NCBI GenBank assembly: GCA_907163375.1
Contig: CAJQUW010006824.1
Span: 1-64,000, forward strand
DNA: 64,000 nt
Source of the DNA: Prostheceraeus crozeri
Lineage: Eukaryota > Platyhelminthes > Polycladida > Euryleptidae
Reading direction: 5' to 3'
Of the stretch, positions 40,650 to 53,262 are shown piece by piece; position 1 is the stretch's first letter; each line of letters starts with the position of its first letter. Below the pieces are notes generated by a model. The model worked only from the letters and a program-made list of their open reading frames with translations, was not told the origin of the DNA and did not search any database. A program made the position numbers and the translations under genes.

Positions 40650-41643
40650 CAGAGATGCAACCTGTCGCCGGTATACCGGTGCCGGTCCGGTATGGAAAAT
40701 CAGACTGGCCATACCGGTGCAATTCCGTTCCAGTCTTTTTTGAGAAATTGCACTTGTCGGACGGAGTCCTTGACTTAGAAACGGTCGTTGTTTTCACGAT
40801 CCAGTTAGGCATGCGATTATATAGGCGTATTTGTATGGCATTCGGACAAAACTATTGTATACAAATAGTTGAACTGAAAGTCTACGCTTATCACTGCTTG
40901 GCTTCTGGATCATGTGCCTTTTTCATCAAATCGAATGTAGTTATCAATAGAGACTTCTCAACAGGTGGCTGTTCTTGGCATAGGAACGCCAAGATGAACG
41001 AGCTACAACAATAGACAACTTGTGATTGGCGATCTTGATTTGGGCTGCAAATCTTTTGTCTTTACGCATTGACTTTTACTAGGCCTAGGCTTATGTAAAT
41101 TTGCGGAGAACCAAACCAAGAAAAGGCCCAGTTATTCCGATCAGTGAAACACATTCTCAACGAGTCCTTCAATTTCTGCCTTCTCATCTGAGTAACACGC
41201 TTGGTGTGTTATTAAGCCTAGTATGAGTGATAATATTATTCCGTGTAGAGGATTTATCCATAGACATATGCTAGCAATAACAAGACCTAGATAAGTTTGA
41301 TTGGATTTCTTGTAGGCCTATCTTGATTGATAACTTTGAAAGGTTAAATAGCCTCTCTCAGCATCCACGGAGTTGCTATTGGTATTGGATTGTGGCATTC
41401 CTGCATTCGGTCTCCTGTCTGGAGGTTGCCGCCGGACCGGCCCGATAATCTCGGATCGGTTTCCATCTCTGCTGCAACATCGGGCATACACAACAATAGA
41501 TGATATCAACCGGTGTGGTAGTCATATATCATCCTATATATACAAGTACATCAACAACAGCTATTTACAACTACGGTACATACTTTATCGAAAAGCTCGG
41601 TCGCCGGTCCGGTCTCGAAAATTGCGAACCGGTTACAACTCTT
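40650..41643. mobile_element. Non-autonomous hAT element (994 bp)
   Basis: The left end is CAGAGATGCAACCTGTCGCC. The right end, reversed, is AAGAGTTGTAACCGG, similar with three mismatches in 13. The exact 8-bp duplication GTTGTGAT (40642-40649 and 41644-41651) supports the call. CCGGTCCGG-rich subterminal motifs occur on both sides, and a second internal end-like block lies near 41420-41475. Confidence 0.8.
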
Positions 41644-41777
41644 GTTGTGATGCGCTGCTATACTCGGAGGAATCTACCGTCTCTTTTTAATTAAGTTCCG
41701 TGGCGCTTATTATTTCGCTCCTTAGTTCCGCTTTAGTTGATAGATGGCGGCCCTTATTAGAGAGAATGCGGTATCTG

Positions 41778-44561
41778 CAGGGTTGCTGTGGGTATGGGGA
41801 TTCTGTGGGGATCCCCATGGGTATGGGGATTGAGGCCATCCCCACAGCTCCCATAGGGCTTCTATGGGGATTCTGAAGATTTTTGACGTTCATTAGAAAC
41901 AATCGGAACTGACATCATATCACACAATCAACTTCGATGTTGAATTACAAAGTATCACGCAGCCTACTCATCTCACCACTTAAGATGCATAAAATATTAA
42001 TTTGCTGATTATTTTCACATTCGCAACACACGTTCAATAGTTTTTATTGACTTATAATGATAGTTCCTGGGGTGTCACGGACGTCTGAAGGGGAAGAATT
42101 CTGCAAGTCTCCTTTGCTGCAGAGACTTACAAATATTTGCTCTAATAATATAAATAGCTCAGATAAGATTATTTGTCATACAATTAAGCTTGTGTGATCA
42201 ATGCGATTAATAATTGTTAACCTACACTGTATATTTCAAACAAAAATACGATATAGAAGACCTGTTGGGTCCAACCCACAAAGAAAGACACATGAAAATG
42301 TTGAATGATTTTCGTCGGATACATGAACAGTGTGATAAAGATTTCTCACAACAAATCATTCAACTGCAAGCCATCTATTCGCATTGCAGTCATAGTTATA
42401 ATGAAAGCTCAGATTTTCACTTGTCCACGACTTGTCAGAACTTTCACTTTCATCTGATAGGCATCCGTAACTGCACACTTAAGTGTACCTCAATAAATGG
42501 TTCATTGTGCTGTATTTCATCACCATACACAAATGGGTCAACATCCTCCCAATTCTTGTGCAATAATTCGATGACATGAATGGTCGAGAATATCAGGATG
42601 ATTTTCGTCGAAGTCTTTATTCATAATAGTAGATTAGATTGATTTAAGGTTTTTTCCGTCATTACGTGTAGGCCTATATAGTCGATTTCTAGTGCGAAAC
42701 AATTCTAGACTTGAGATGCAAAAGGACAAACTCGCTTTGACATTTTGGTTCTTTATCGGCATTAATGGAGATAGAATTATCAATGATTGCTAAATTATAT
42801 CAACTAACGAATATTGAACGGGAATATTCACACATATGAACATGGCATGATCCACTGAGCAATAGACGATGGCTCTAATACACATTGGTAGACCGCAAAC
42901 ATGTAGTGAAGGCCTACATAAGAATTTTTGACAGGTGACTATTTTGTGAGAGTGACCATTTTGAAGCACTGACAGTGTTGCAACATATGAATATTTTTAA
43001 TTTATGTTCAACTCTGTTGTTGTATGTTGATGAACTTCATATTATTTGAGAATAGCACCACTATAGGCAACTCACAATAAAGAACTCACATTGGGAACCC
43101 CAAATACCAACTTACAGGACAGCCAAGGAATATATTCTCACAAATGGAACATGTGAAACTCGTATATAATCTATCAAAACAGCCAAATACATGCACTTAA
43201 AAGTATTTGCAGTAAAAATCGAGTCTTCATGAAAAGCAGCTGACCAAAAATATTGTGGGGACATTAAGGTCCTTCAGGACTTAAACTAACAGTTGAAATG
43301 TCAATAGATACTTGTATACTGATAAATATTCATGCTTGCTTTTGTGAAACATGTTGTACTTAATCACGATTGTCTACAGCGAGGAACTTAAGTATAGTTC
43401 TTTTGAAATGAGTGTGTGTATACTTCATGAGAATGCTTCGCATAACATGTATACATGATGTAATGTAAGCTTAGGTTTGATTTTACTTGATGTAGACTGG
43501 TTGCTTAGTGCTATAACAGCGAACGGTAAAAGGCGAATATAAGAAACATCGAAATTTCAAAATAGCGCACTATTCAATGCTCGAGTGTTGTGCAGAACTA
43601 AGCACACACTCGTATTAATATTTCATTCCAACATTTTAATAAGGCCGTGTTTCCTTTAGTCTACATGTATAGTTGTTGAATTTTTATACAAATGTGTCTC
43701 CTTTAAGGGAACAGCAATGCAAAAATTGTACCATTAAAATAATCCTGTAGCAAAATGAAGTAGGATCGACATGGTCAATAACTAGGTTAAGTGAACCAAA
43801 AATCCAATGTGAGTAAAAGATGAAGTTTGAAAAGCACAGGCTGATCAATAACCGATTTGTTATAAAAGCAAAGAAATAAAGACAATGTCGTCAGGCTATT
43901 AAAAAGAAACATTTCGAGATAGAATTGCGTTTATGGTAAACTACGTAATGGCAGTTTTGTGCAAAAAGGAAATAGAGTGTCATGTCTTATGAATCATTAA
44001 AGAATTATGAGCGCAATGGGAAGAACCGATGTAAACTGTGCGTGTAAGGAATCAGTAGAGATAGATAAAGAACACCTATCTGCTAATGCAACCAAATGAT
44101 TCAAGAAAATGTAAATTTGTAAGTCAAATACGTGTGCATAGCGGGCTCTATTCCTTATTTGAACGAGCATTTAATCAAATGTTCCGCACAATAATTTCTA
44201 GGTGGCAAGTCAGAATCAAGGCTCAATGATGATAGAAAATTGGCTACTACAATTTTAAACTGCAATAGTCCTATACCGAAGATAGCAAAGAAATTTCATA
44301 AAAGTTGCAACACGCAATCGGTGACTTTCTTCACGGGCTCCCATTCCACATCTCTGGATTCAAATACGGCCTTCGGATCGCGGAATGCTGTGCAAAAGTT
44401 CCACTGAGATGGAGATATTGGACACCAAACATTCTATACGAACAGGAGCAACATATTGATCAGGAGCCTATCCTGTAAGGATTCTGTGGGGATACCCACA
44501 GGTTTTTCTGTGGGTATGGGGTGGGATGGGGATTCAAATATCAATCCCCACGGCAACCCTG
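41778..44561. mobile_element. hAT element (2.78 kb), transposase not recognisable
   Basis: The ends are CAGGGTTGCTGTGGG and the inverted GGCAACCCTG with CCCCAC inside. The exact 8-bp duplication GGTATCTG (41770-41777 and 44562-44569) flanks it. The subterminal regions carry many 'tggggat' repeats (41795-41870 and 44475-44550). The interior is AT-rich with no clear transposase. Confidence 0.92.
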
Positions 44562-44696
44562 GGTATCTGATCTAAGATGCTCTTCCTTTCTTACTCGGCA
44601 ACGTCAATCGTGCCTTTGATTAGCTGCAAGCTTGGTTATTCGAGATGACAGCTTTGAGCACATCAACGGTCTTTGAAACAGAACATGGATGGAATG

Positions 44697-44752
<56 letters not shown>
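44697..44752. repeat. (TA)n microsatellite at a LINE 3' end
   Basis: About 28 TA units. It directly follows the 3' end of the minus-strand LINE fragment at 44753-45680 and so may be that element's tail repeat. Confidence 0.95.
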
Positions 44753-44754
<2 letters not shown>

Positions 44755-45680
44755 GTATGAAATGTACAGTGATAAAGAGAAAAAAGTTAAACACAAAGAT
44801 CAGTTTCACGAAGCCACGTGCGTAAGTCACGATCGACGGTCTTCAGGTCACCACACATTCCAATTACAGGACACATCAGGACGTGTTCACTAGTTTGAAC
44901 GTCTCCGCATCTGCAGGAATCACGTGAGGACAGACCGATCTTATGCATGAATGCAGCGAATCTGCCGTGTCCAGATCGGAGGCGATTCAGGAGGACCCAC
45001 TGTCCTCTGGGGAGATCGGAGCCGGGAGGATGGTAAGCCGGTTCGGATATGAAGCGCCGAAGTCCGTGACTCGCCTGTGTCCATTTTCGTCTCCATTCAT
45101 CTGCAGCCCATGAGTTGGAATAGGTTGTTGATAGTGGGATAAGGCCGTTGTGTCGTCTGGATAGAGGGTTGCGTGACTTAAGTCTTCTTGATGGTCGGTC
45201 GTTGGCGAAGAGCTTCTTATGCAGCAGGTGGTCACTGTCCGAAGCTCTTTGGTGAAGTCGTATCGCGAGTCTTTCGCGGCGGATGTCAGGAGGTTCAATG
45301 CCACTCAGAATGGGTAGGATGTCAATTGGTGTACTGCGTATACAACCAGAGATTAGTCGCATAGTGTCATTTAGAGCGCAGTCTATCTTCTTGGAGTGGG
45401 TACTCTGCATCCAGATTGGCGAGCAATACTCCGCGCTGGAGTAGCAGAGAGCAAGGGCGGAGGTTCGAAGCACAGAGAACTCGGCGCCCCAACGGTAACT
45501 AGCGAGGGTGCGTAGTATTGAATTACGGGCGTTGATCTTGGCTGCGAATTGTTTAAGGTGTTGCCCGTACGTAAGTGATCGGTCTAGCGTTATGCCGAGG
45601 TACTTCGGAGAGATAACAGGTGAGATGACTTTCCCTCGTAGATGGACGTTTAACTGTTTGTTGGCCTGACAGTTCTTGAG
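44753..45680 (-). mobile_element. 5'-truncated LINE fragment (C-terminal region)
   Basis: The minus strand reads 'KYLGITLDRSLTYGQHLKQFAAKINARNSILRTLASYRWG' and then, in one frame (45473-44787), 'SALALCYSSAEYCSPIW' and 'LRSGHGRFAAFMHKIGLSSRDSCRCG...EHVLMCP'. These are the thumb/connector and C-terminal zinc region of endonuclease-type LINE ORF2 proteins. The sequence stops abruptly near 45680, typical 5' truncation, and the 3' end abuts the (TA)n tract. The clade (Jockey/RTE-like) is not certain. Confidence 0.88.
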
Positions 45681-46009
45681 ATGAAAAAAATTGTATTGTA
45701 ATGCTATTGTAGTTAAATGCTACAGACCATAAATAATACCATTTGATTTTAAGAAAGATTGTCCACCTTACTGTGGTGTCACAGTATACGTCCATTTATA
45801 TCATGCGATAAATAACATCGGAAGCCTGATGACAACCGAACTGATGGATGACAAACAATTTACGTTTGTGTATCATCGCCGCGATTTATGCAGTCGAGTC
45901 AACGAACAACCGAAAGAAGTCGATTCAAGACTGACCCAAGAAAACTGCGTCCCATGAAGTCCGAGAGCTACTGACATTTTCTTCCTCAATTCGCGCACGA
46001 CCTTCTTAT
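45681..46009. other. No recognisable gene
   Basis: A short unassigned interval between the LINE fragment and the next hAT element. Confidence 0.4.
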
Positions 46010-46310
46010 CAGTGGTTGGATTCATGCACGAATTTTAGGAAGTATGCACAAATGCACGAAATATCAGATGGATGCACGAATTTTATGTATGAGAATACAC
46101 GAATTCTTTCCCAGTGAAATTCCTGCTTTTGCCAGAGGGAAGCCGCAAACTGCGTTAAACTACCTAAAATCATATCAATGGAACTCATATTTGCTATCAT
46201 GGAATTATGCGGATATCGCTGCTAACAGCAAGAAATCAGGGTCATGTTTCCTATAAATTTATGTCTCATTTACTTATGGCTGTCTCCGTACAATATCAGC
46301 ACAGGCCACC

Positions 46311-46592
46311 ATGCAAGAAGACATTTTCGCTTCCATGAACATGGCAGACCAGTCTGCTTGCGTGGAATTCATGAAAAAGTTCTTCAAGACAGGCACTGTG
46401 AAGCTTCGGGAGCATCTACCCCTGGGGAACAAATTTCTTCGATCGTGCAAGCTGGTGAACCCTGTCCATTCACTTGATATGCAATTCACGAAATGGGTTA
46501 CTCATGCTGCAAAACAACTTTCTCTTGTGGTACCTTTTGAAGCTTTTACGTCACTACTCCCCATACTTGGGGCTTGGACGGTGCTGACATAG
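46311..46592 (+). pseudogene. hAT transposase fragment, middle part
   Basis: 93 codons reading 'ADQSACVEFMKKFFKTGTVKLREHLPLGNKFLRSCKLVNPVHS', a pattern of the hAT region before the C-terminal dimerisation domain. It is cut off at about 46590 by a SINE and later insertions; the rest of the same gene resumes near 48830. Confidence 0.6.
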
Positions 46593-46599
46593 TCAGACT

Positions 46600-46725
46600 T
46601 ACGGAGCGTTGTAGTACTTTTAGTCCGGATGCCCTTCTAGCCGACTTCCAATGACACCTTCTGGGCTCGACCTCTGGACCAAAAGATCGCTACGCCAAGC
46701 ACTTAACCACTGTGCCACGGAGACC
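46600..46725 (-). mobile_element. tRNA-derived SINE
   Basis: Read on the minus strand: a tRNA-like head with an A box (TGGCACAGTGGTTAAG, 46702-46717) and a B box (GGTCGAGCCC, 46663-46672). It is followed by 'AGAAGGGCATCCGGAC', a body motif common to several animal SINE families. It has no obvious tail repeat. Not a functional tRNA. Confidence 0.75.
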
Positions 46726-46893
46726 ACATAGAAGACCACACCGGTACCAGAAGAGGAAATCGGCACTCTTGAGGTCTAGGCAAGATAGCATCAAGAAAGA
46801 GTCAGCAAAGCCCCCTCGGAGATCGGACAAACGAGAAAATGATCGATTTCTGGACGAGTGTTGCGGATTCTGGCGATACACCACTTCCTGTGA

Positions 46894-48823
46894 CAGGGTT
46901 TCCGCGATCGTGGAAACTCTTGGAATTTTCAATTTTTACCTAACCTCGTAGAAGCTCCTGGAATTTTATGATTGTGAAAGATAAATACGTGCATCTCTAC
47001 ATGATCACTAGAAGTTTTTAATGACATTTTTCTATTCATACAAAGTAGATGTGATGACCACTGACGAAGCCCTTGAAGTGGGCGAATATATTGGTGACTT
47101 CAAATATTAACAAAAGTTTTGATAAAATTCTAAATTGGAACTTGATTGGCAAAGTGAGAGACATGTGTCGATCACCTAATGGTCGATGCTTTCTTTTACC
47201 TACTCCAATTTTTTCGGAACTTTTCAAATTATCCGCACTTTATTGGTGTCGAGTGAGAGATGAATGTTAGAACTATAACGTCGTTTTCTTTTTCACGAAC
47301 CCAGATATATCTGGGCAGAGTGAGAGACTTGTCTTGATCATTCAATGGTCGACATTTTCTTTTCACCGCTCCTACTTTTTGGGTATGAATTTCTTCAGTT
47401 GCATTGTATGGGCAGAATCAAAGACTTGCGTTGAAAACACGAAAAAGCTTTCGCTTTCTTCTACCTACATGTTCTTTGAGCATTGCACCAGCTTATTGTA
47501 CCTAGATTCTGTACAGGCCTGTCTAGATCATCAAATTCTCGACGTTTTCCTTTTCCCGCTCCAATTTCGGAAATTTCTTCAATTCTTTCTGTCTGGATTC
47601 TGCTCTGGGTGAGAGCTTCGATTGATCGTCAAAAGGATTGACGCATTCTTTTCCCGCTAAAAAATAACATAAAATGTCGTTTTCCTTTCCCGCTTGTGTT
47701 TTTTGAGAATTTCTCCCTCTTTTCTAGCATACGTAGGCCGAGGATCGAGTTCCACCTTAGTGGTCACGCTCTCTAATTATTCTCTCGTTCTGCACCATTG
47801 TGTCTGTCCGGAACTCCACTTTGAACCTTGAATGACGAAGAGGGACATACAAGTTAGTTTCATGCAAGAACTCAATAATAGTTCAGCGAGTCTACTCTGC
47901 TACACACCACAACTACCGATCTGAATTATCCCTTTCTCACAGTCCTTTATGAAAAGGTGTTTTACACTTTCTGACGCAAAAAGACATCGATGTCTCAAGA
48001 AATCAAATGAGCGTCAATTAAATAGAAATATCCGAATTTTGCTCAGTCTCAAGTGTTTTATGGCACCGATCAGGATTCATAAATTGTGGTTTGTGCTAAC
48101 TTGCTTTAATCGAAGAGATGCTTGTCCTCCCAACCATTGCTTCTTGGGTATTCATTCGATCTTCGATTAAAGGATTCGAAATTCGATGGCCAGAAATCGA
48201 ATCCCAGAAATCTTATAGAATTTCATGGCGTCGCTTCTTTAAAAAATATTGAAATCTTAGTTTCAATTCACTTAGAGAAAGGAACAAAGATTCAAGAAAA
48301 TAGTAAGGAGCAAACAAAAAAGTTAAAAAAACATCTTCATTGTCCTATTTTTGCGCTTATTGACCACTTCAAGTTAACCCTCCTATTTGTACATGCTTGC
48401 TTGCTGTGAGGCCTGTGTAGCTAGTAATACCGACGATTTTTCATGGATGGACCAATTGATCAATGGTGCGTTTCAGCCACAGTGGAACGTCGTACTCAGA
48501 GTGCCTGAAATATATAGATCGTTACAAATCATAAATTACTTGTCAGGAACAGAGTTCATGAATTTTAAGGCCTGTTCAGATTCATTCGGGATTCGTTTTA
48601 AGGCTGAAGTGGAAACATACGTTAAAGCTATTGTAAAATCAGTTGTTATATCCCTCCCATATGTAATGCAAAGAACTTGCATCTGGTACTCGTATATTAC
48701 GAATTCTGTAACATCCGTTTGTAAATCCAATTATGTAAACCTCCTGGAAAACTCCTGGAAATTTCATCGGAAGGCTCCTGGAAACTCCTGGAAAAATAAT
48801 CCTTGAAGACCGCGAAAACCCTG
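46894..48823. mobile_element. hAT-like element nested in the larger hAT
   Basis: The termini are CAGGGTTTCCGCG and the inverted CGCGAAAACCCTG, with 'ctcctggaa' subterminal repeats on both sides (46968 and 48740-48795), as in hAT elements of the CAGGGTTT type. The flanks share only TGTGA, so a full 8-bp duplication is not proven. The host transposase sequence resumes directly after 48823. Confidence 0.65.
47140..47690. repeat. Degenerate about 100-170-bp repeats
   Basis: About five diverged copies sharing 'gtgagagactt', 'tcgatcat' and 'tttcttttacc' (47150, 47320, 47410, 47515, 47600). Old tandem or dispersed repeats inside the nested hAT-like element. Confidence 0.5.
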
Positions 48824-48834
48824 TGTGAACTTGG

Positions 48835-49330
48835 TCAAAGCCATTCTTGTCCTACCACATGGAAACGCTGAAGTGGAAAGGTTGTTTCGCAACCTGTCTG
48901 ATGTAGTCACTAAGAAAAGGAGCAGCCTTGCTCCTTATGCGGTGAAAGCGTATTGATCAGCCGGTCTTACTTGATGACAAACTACTGGACTGCGGGAAAC
49001 ATTCCTTTTACAAATGCTCTGAAAGACCTATGTTTGAATGCTAATGCATCGTATATTGAGACACTCCGTTATGATGAGAATGCAGCAAAAGGTGCTCAAC
49101 AAAAGAAGCTTGAAATGGACATTCTCGCAGATGTACAAGCTGCCAAGGAAACAATATCGGATTTGGAGCAAAACCTGGAGAATAAAGAAAAGGAAATCAA
49201 AGATTAGGTGAAAGTCCAAGGAAAGCAGCGTCGATTGTTGGAGGATTTGCAGAAAAGGTCAAGGGAAAATGAGGAGGAAATTCATCGCCTTTTGTTAGAG
49301 CAAGAATCTCTCACTAAGAAAAAATAAAGG
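48835..49330 (+). pseudogene. hAT transposase C-terminal part
   Basis: It begins 'LVKAILVLPHGNAEVERLFRNLSDVVTKKRSSLAPYAVKAY', the hAT dimerisation signature. After a frame change it continues 'YLMTNYWTAGNIPFTNALKDLCLNANASYIETL' and a Glu/Lys-rich coiled coil (49100-49325) with a stop in it. It is broken by at least two frame changes or stops. Confidence 0.75.
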
Positions 49331-50459
49331 AAGCGGAGCGTTTCACACAAAGCGTTCTGAAGAGGAAGGCGGTGGAATTGGTGTGTCTTTGCCATGGAAA
49401 GATACACAAAAGAAATTAACATTGTTTAACTCATGCATAGTTAAGCATCAGATGCTGTAATATGCCGGTGCCTATGACGGTAATCTAGTCATTATGTGCA
49501 GTAATATTAATTGATCACTATGTGCAAGCGAAAAATTGTTGAACAATATATTGTTTTGTCTCATGGAATATTTTCTGAGCCCCACCATACTGGTATAGAC
49601 GTGATACAACGATAACATATAGAAATGTACAAATTGTAAGAGCTATGGTACCTAGAAAGTCCGTGCAATTTGTGACGATGAATACTTTTTTTCCTGGTAT
49701 AAACGAGTATCCGAATAAGCAACATCCATGGCGAGGGATCTGTTTATAGATAATTTGAAAACAAGCACAGGTATTCGTTTTAATTCCTGCATTTTTGGGT
49801 ATTCGCATGCATTCCTTTTATACCATGAGTAGAATGATGAAATCGCTATGTCTTTCAACATGCAATGAAGGTCGCTGCACGACTTTTTGTGGATGTGAAT
49901 ATTTTTCCATTGAAATGGTTAGGCCTATATGCACCTAAATGGCAAAAAAAGCATTCATCCTATGTGCTTGTGGGTTTGATACCTCTTGGAATTATATGCA
50001 ACTTTTTGTGCATTGTTTGAGTGAATAATCAAAATTATTTTTTGAAACAATACAGGTTCCGATTTGATGTGTCGAGATGAATACTACGTATTACCTATTA
50101 TACTATTCATATTCGTAGATAGCGCCTGTCTGGATAACGTCTATGTGGTCAGTTAACGGATGACATCCAGAATACACCAGTGTTAGGGGCTAGGGATGAC
50201 TACATTTTTAGTCCAGCCATATTAAGTGAGGCCCCAAAAATGGATCACATTTTTCATTCTAAGATTTTACCTCAGAAATTGACATATGAATGTATGTATG
50301 TACATGAGGGTATTTAATTCAGATGGGTAGGGTTAAAATGATCGAAAAATGCATTATTGACATCCACAGAAATTATGCACGAAAATTTTCATGATGCACG
50401 AAGTTTTCAAAATTTAAGAATCCGACCACTGGAGTAGTAAGCAAATGACAAACACTCGA

Positions 50460-53150
50460 CCGGCGCCCCCCCCCCCTCTGGAACGGCAGAGTGTCGTGGT
50501 CGGCCGCCGTGGTGCTTCGGGTCTGAGTCCCCCCCCCCTCTGGAACGACAGAGTCTGTCGTGGTGTGCCGGCCAGGTGGGTTCACAACATGTTCGCTGAC
50601 TCCCCCCCCCCTCTGGAACGTCAGAGTGTGAGACTCGAGTGAGTTGGTCCGACCGCCTGGTTGACTTGGGCGACCGTCCAGGTTGACGTGGGCGACCGTC
50701 TAGGTTGACGTGGGCGACCGTCTAGGTTGACGTGGGCGACCGTCTAGGTTGTCGTGGATGGTGAAATGGCTGCCAGATTCGGATTCAGCGTAAAATTCTG
50801 CATCGGTAGGGTGAGTTTCAAGGCAATTGGTGAGAAAAAATTTTTCTTCAAAATTTTAACAGAGTTAGAATTTGGGACGTTTTGGTGTGTAGCGCCCAAA
50901 CGAAGCATCGGATGAGAAAACGGAGGCCAGATTCGGAATCTACGTGAAATTTTGGGTTAGGAAGGATGTTTCCAGCGAAATCGGAGATAAAAAATTTTTC
51001 GCTGACGTCCCCCCCCCCTCTGGAACGGCAGAGTGTCGTGGTCGGCCGCCGTGGTGCTTCGGGTCTGAGTCCCCCCCCCCTCTGGAACGACAGAGTCTGT
51101 CGTGGTGTGCCGGCCACAACATGTTCGCTGACTCCCCCCCCCTCTGGAATGACAGAGTGTGAGACTCGGATGTGTTGGTCTCGTATGGGTTGACGTGACC
51201 GACCGCCTAGGTTGACGTGGGCGACCGCCTAGGTTGACGTGGGCGACCGTCTAGGTTGACGTGGGCGACCGTCTAGGTTGTCGTGGATGGTGAAATGGCT
51301 GCCAGATTCGGATTCAGCGTAAAATTCTGCATCGGTAGGGTGAGTTTCAAGGCAATTGGCGAGAAAAAATTTTTCTTCAAAATTTTAACAGAGTTAGAAT
51401 TTGGGATGTTTTGGTGTGTAGCGCCCAAACGAAGCATCGGATGAGAAAACGGAGGCCAGATTCGGAATCTACGTGAAATTTTGGGTTAGGAAGGATGTTT
51501 CCAGCGAAATCGGAGAGAAAAAATTTTTCGCTGACGTCCCCCCCCCCCCCTCTGGACAGCTTGCTTCGATTTTGGCTTCCAGTGGACGGATTTTGTCGTG
51601 CGATAGCTCGTTTGAAAGCTAAGAGTGAGACAAGTTCAGTGAAAGAATCGGCTTGTTCCTATCTGTCTTCGTTCAAAAGTTAGAGCGGTTACAAGATTTT
51701 AGGTCGGAGCTCGCTCACCTGAAAAAATCCTAAGTGTCAGAGTGGCTTTGTATGGGTAAAAATTTGAAAATTTTCCAAAGTGTGGAATTTCGACCTGGGA
51801 CCGTCACCAAAACATTTTTCATCAAATTTTGAAATTTCACTGACGTCCCCCCCCCCTCTGGACAGCTTGCTTCGATTTTGGCTTCCAGTGGACGGATTTT
51901 GTCGTGCGATAGCTCGTTTGAAAGCTAAGAGTGAGACAAATTCAGTGAAAGAATCGGCTTGTTCCTATCTGTCTTCATTCAAAAGTTAGAGCGGTTACAA
52001 GATTTTAGGTCGGAGCTCGCTTACCTGAAAAAATCCTAAGTGTCAGAGTGACTTTGTATGGGTAAAATTTTGAAAATTTTCCAAAGTGTGGAATTTCGAC
52101 CTGGGACCGTCACCAAAACATTTTTCATCAAATTTTGAAATTTCACTGACGTCCCCCCCCCCCTCTGGACAGCTTGCTTCGATTTTAGCTTCCAGTGGAC
52201 GGATTTTGTCGTGCGATAGCTCGTTTGAAAGCTAAGAGTGAGACAAATTCAGTGAAAGAATCGGCTTGTTCCTATCTGTCTTCGTTTAGATGTGAGACGC
52301 CATTTGAGATTTTGGGACATTGGCGAAAAACGACAGAGTTAGAATTTGGGACGTTTTGGGCTGTAGCTTCAAAACGAAGCATCGGATGGGAAAACGGATT
52401 TCAGATTTGGAATCAGCGTCAAATTCTTTATCTGTATGGTGAGTTTCAAGTCAATCGGAGAGAAAAAATTTTCAACATTTTTCGAAAAAACGACAGAGTT
52501 AGAATTTGGGACGTTTTGGTGTGTAGCGCCCAAACGAAGCATCGGATGAGAAAACGGAGGCCAGATTCGGAATCTACGTGAAATTTTGGGTTAGGAAGGA
52601 TGTTTCCAGCGAAATCGGAGATAAAAAATTTTTCGCTGACGTCCCCCCCCCCCTCTGGACAGCTTGCTTCGATTTTGGCTTCCAGTGGACGGATTTTGTC
52701 GTGCGATAGCTCGTTTGAAAGCTAAGAGTAAGACAAGTTCAGTGAAAGAATCGGCTTGTTCCTATCTGTCTTCGTTTAGGTGTGAGACGCCATTTAAGAT
52801 TTTGTGACATTGGCGAAAAACGACAGAGTTAGAATTTGGGACGTTTTGGGCTCTAGCTTCAAAACGAAGCATCGGATTGGAAAACGGATTTCAGATTTGG
52901 AATCAGCGTCAGATTCTTTATCTGTATGGTGAGTTTCATGTCAATCGGAGAGTTTCAAGTCATCGGCGAGAAAAATTTTCAACATTTTTCGGAAAAACGA
53001 CAGAGTTAGAATTTTTGCGATGGCTGCCTACTGTAGAGCCAAAACGAAGCATCGGATGGGAAAACGGAGGTCAGATTCGGATTCAGCGTCAAATTCTACA
53101 TGGAAATGGTGTATTTCCAGCTCAATCGGAGCACTAGAACCGGAGATAGA
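50460..53150. repeat. Long array of complex repeats with poly-C tracts
   Basis: Ten C-runs of 8-13 are each followed by TCTGGA (for example 50466, 51009, 51538, 51847, 52154, 52643). Between them are a roughly 543-bp unit (copies at about 50460 and 51003) and a roughly 306-bp unit starting 'ctctggacagcttgcttcga' (51551, 51857, 52163, 52652). A 22-bp unit 'ggttgacgtgggcgaccgtc'-ta occurs about four times at 50660-50750 and at 51190-51280. A recurring 'cgacagagttagaatttggg' block is also present. Open frames here are repeat translations, not genes. The C-runs would be G-quadruplex-forming on the other strand. Confidence 0.9.
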
Positions 53151-53180
53151 CGGGATTTTTAGTGTTTGGATGATGGGTAT

Positions 53181-53262
53181 TACGTCATCAGCTGATCGCC
53201 ACACACTATATAAGCTGGGAACCGACGGAGACTTGTCATTTAGAGGAGAACGATTGTCAGAG
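53181..53262 (+). promoter_or_regulatory. Promoter with CRE-like site, TATA box and short first exon
   Basis: TACGTCAT (53181-53188), TATATAAG (53207-53214), then about 20-30 bp of likely transcribed leader ending at a donor-like AGAG|GTAGGT at 53262-53263. No coding frame follows directly, so the transcript may be spliced to a downstream exon or be non-coding. Confidence 0.55.

Larger units (their letters stand above)
46010..50431 (+). mobile_element. Large decayed hAT transposon with nested insertions
   Basis: The ends are CAGTGGTTGGATTC (46010) and the inverted GAATCCGACCACTG (50418-50431). Both sides carry subterminal 'atgcacgaa' repeats (46022-46080 and 50375-50402). No 8-bp duplication was found. 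Transposase remains are recognisable: a middle piece at 46311-46590 ('VEFMKKFFKTGTVKLREHLPLGNKFLRSCKLVNP') and the C-terminal signature at about 48835-48930 ('LPHGNAEVERLFRNLSDVVTKKRSSL'), followed by a helical tail. The two are separated by a SINE and another hAT-like insert. Confidence 0.8.

Noticed and set aside
46600-46725. tRNA gene on the minus strand
   Set aside because: The A and B boxes are present but the cloverleaf is not convincing, and a SINE body motif follows, so it is a tRNA-derived SINE.
46010-50431. 8-bp target duplication for the large hAT
   Set aside because: Flanks CTTCTTAT and GAGTAGTA do not match; the element call rests on ends, subterminal repeats and transposase remains only.
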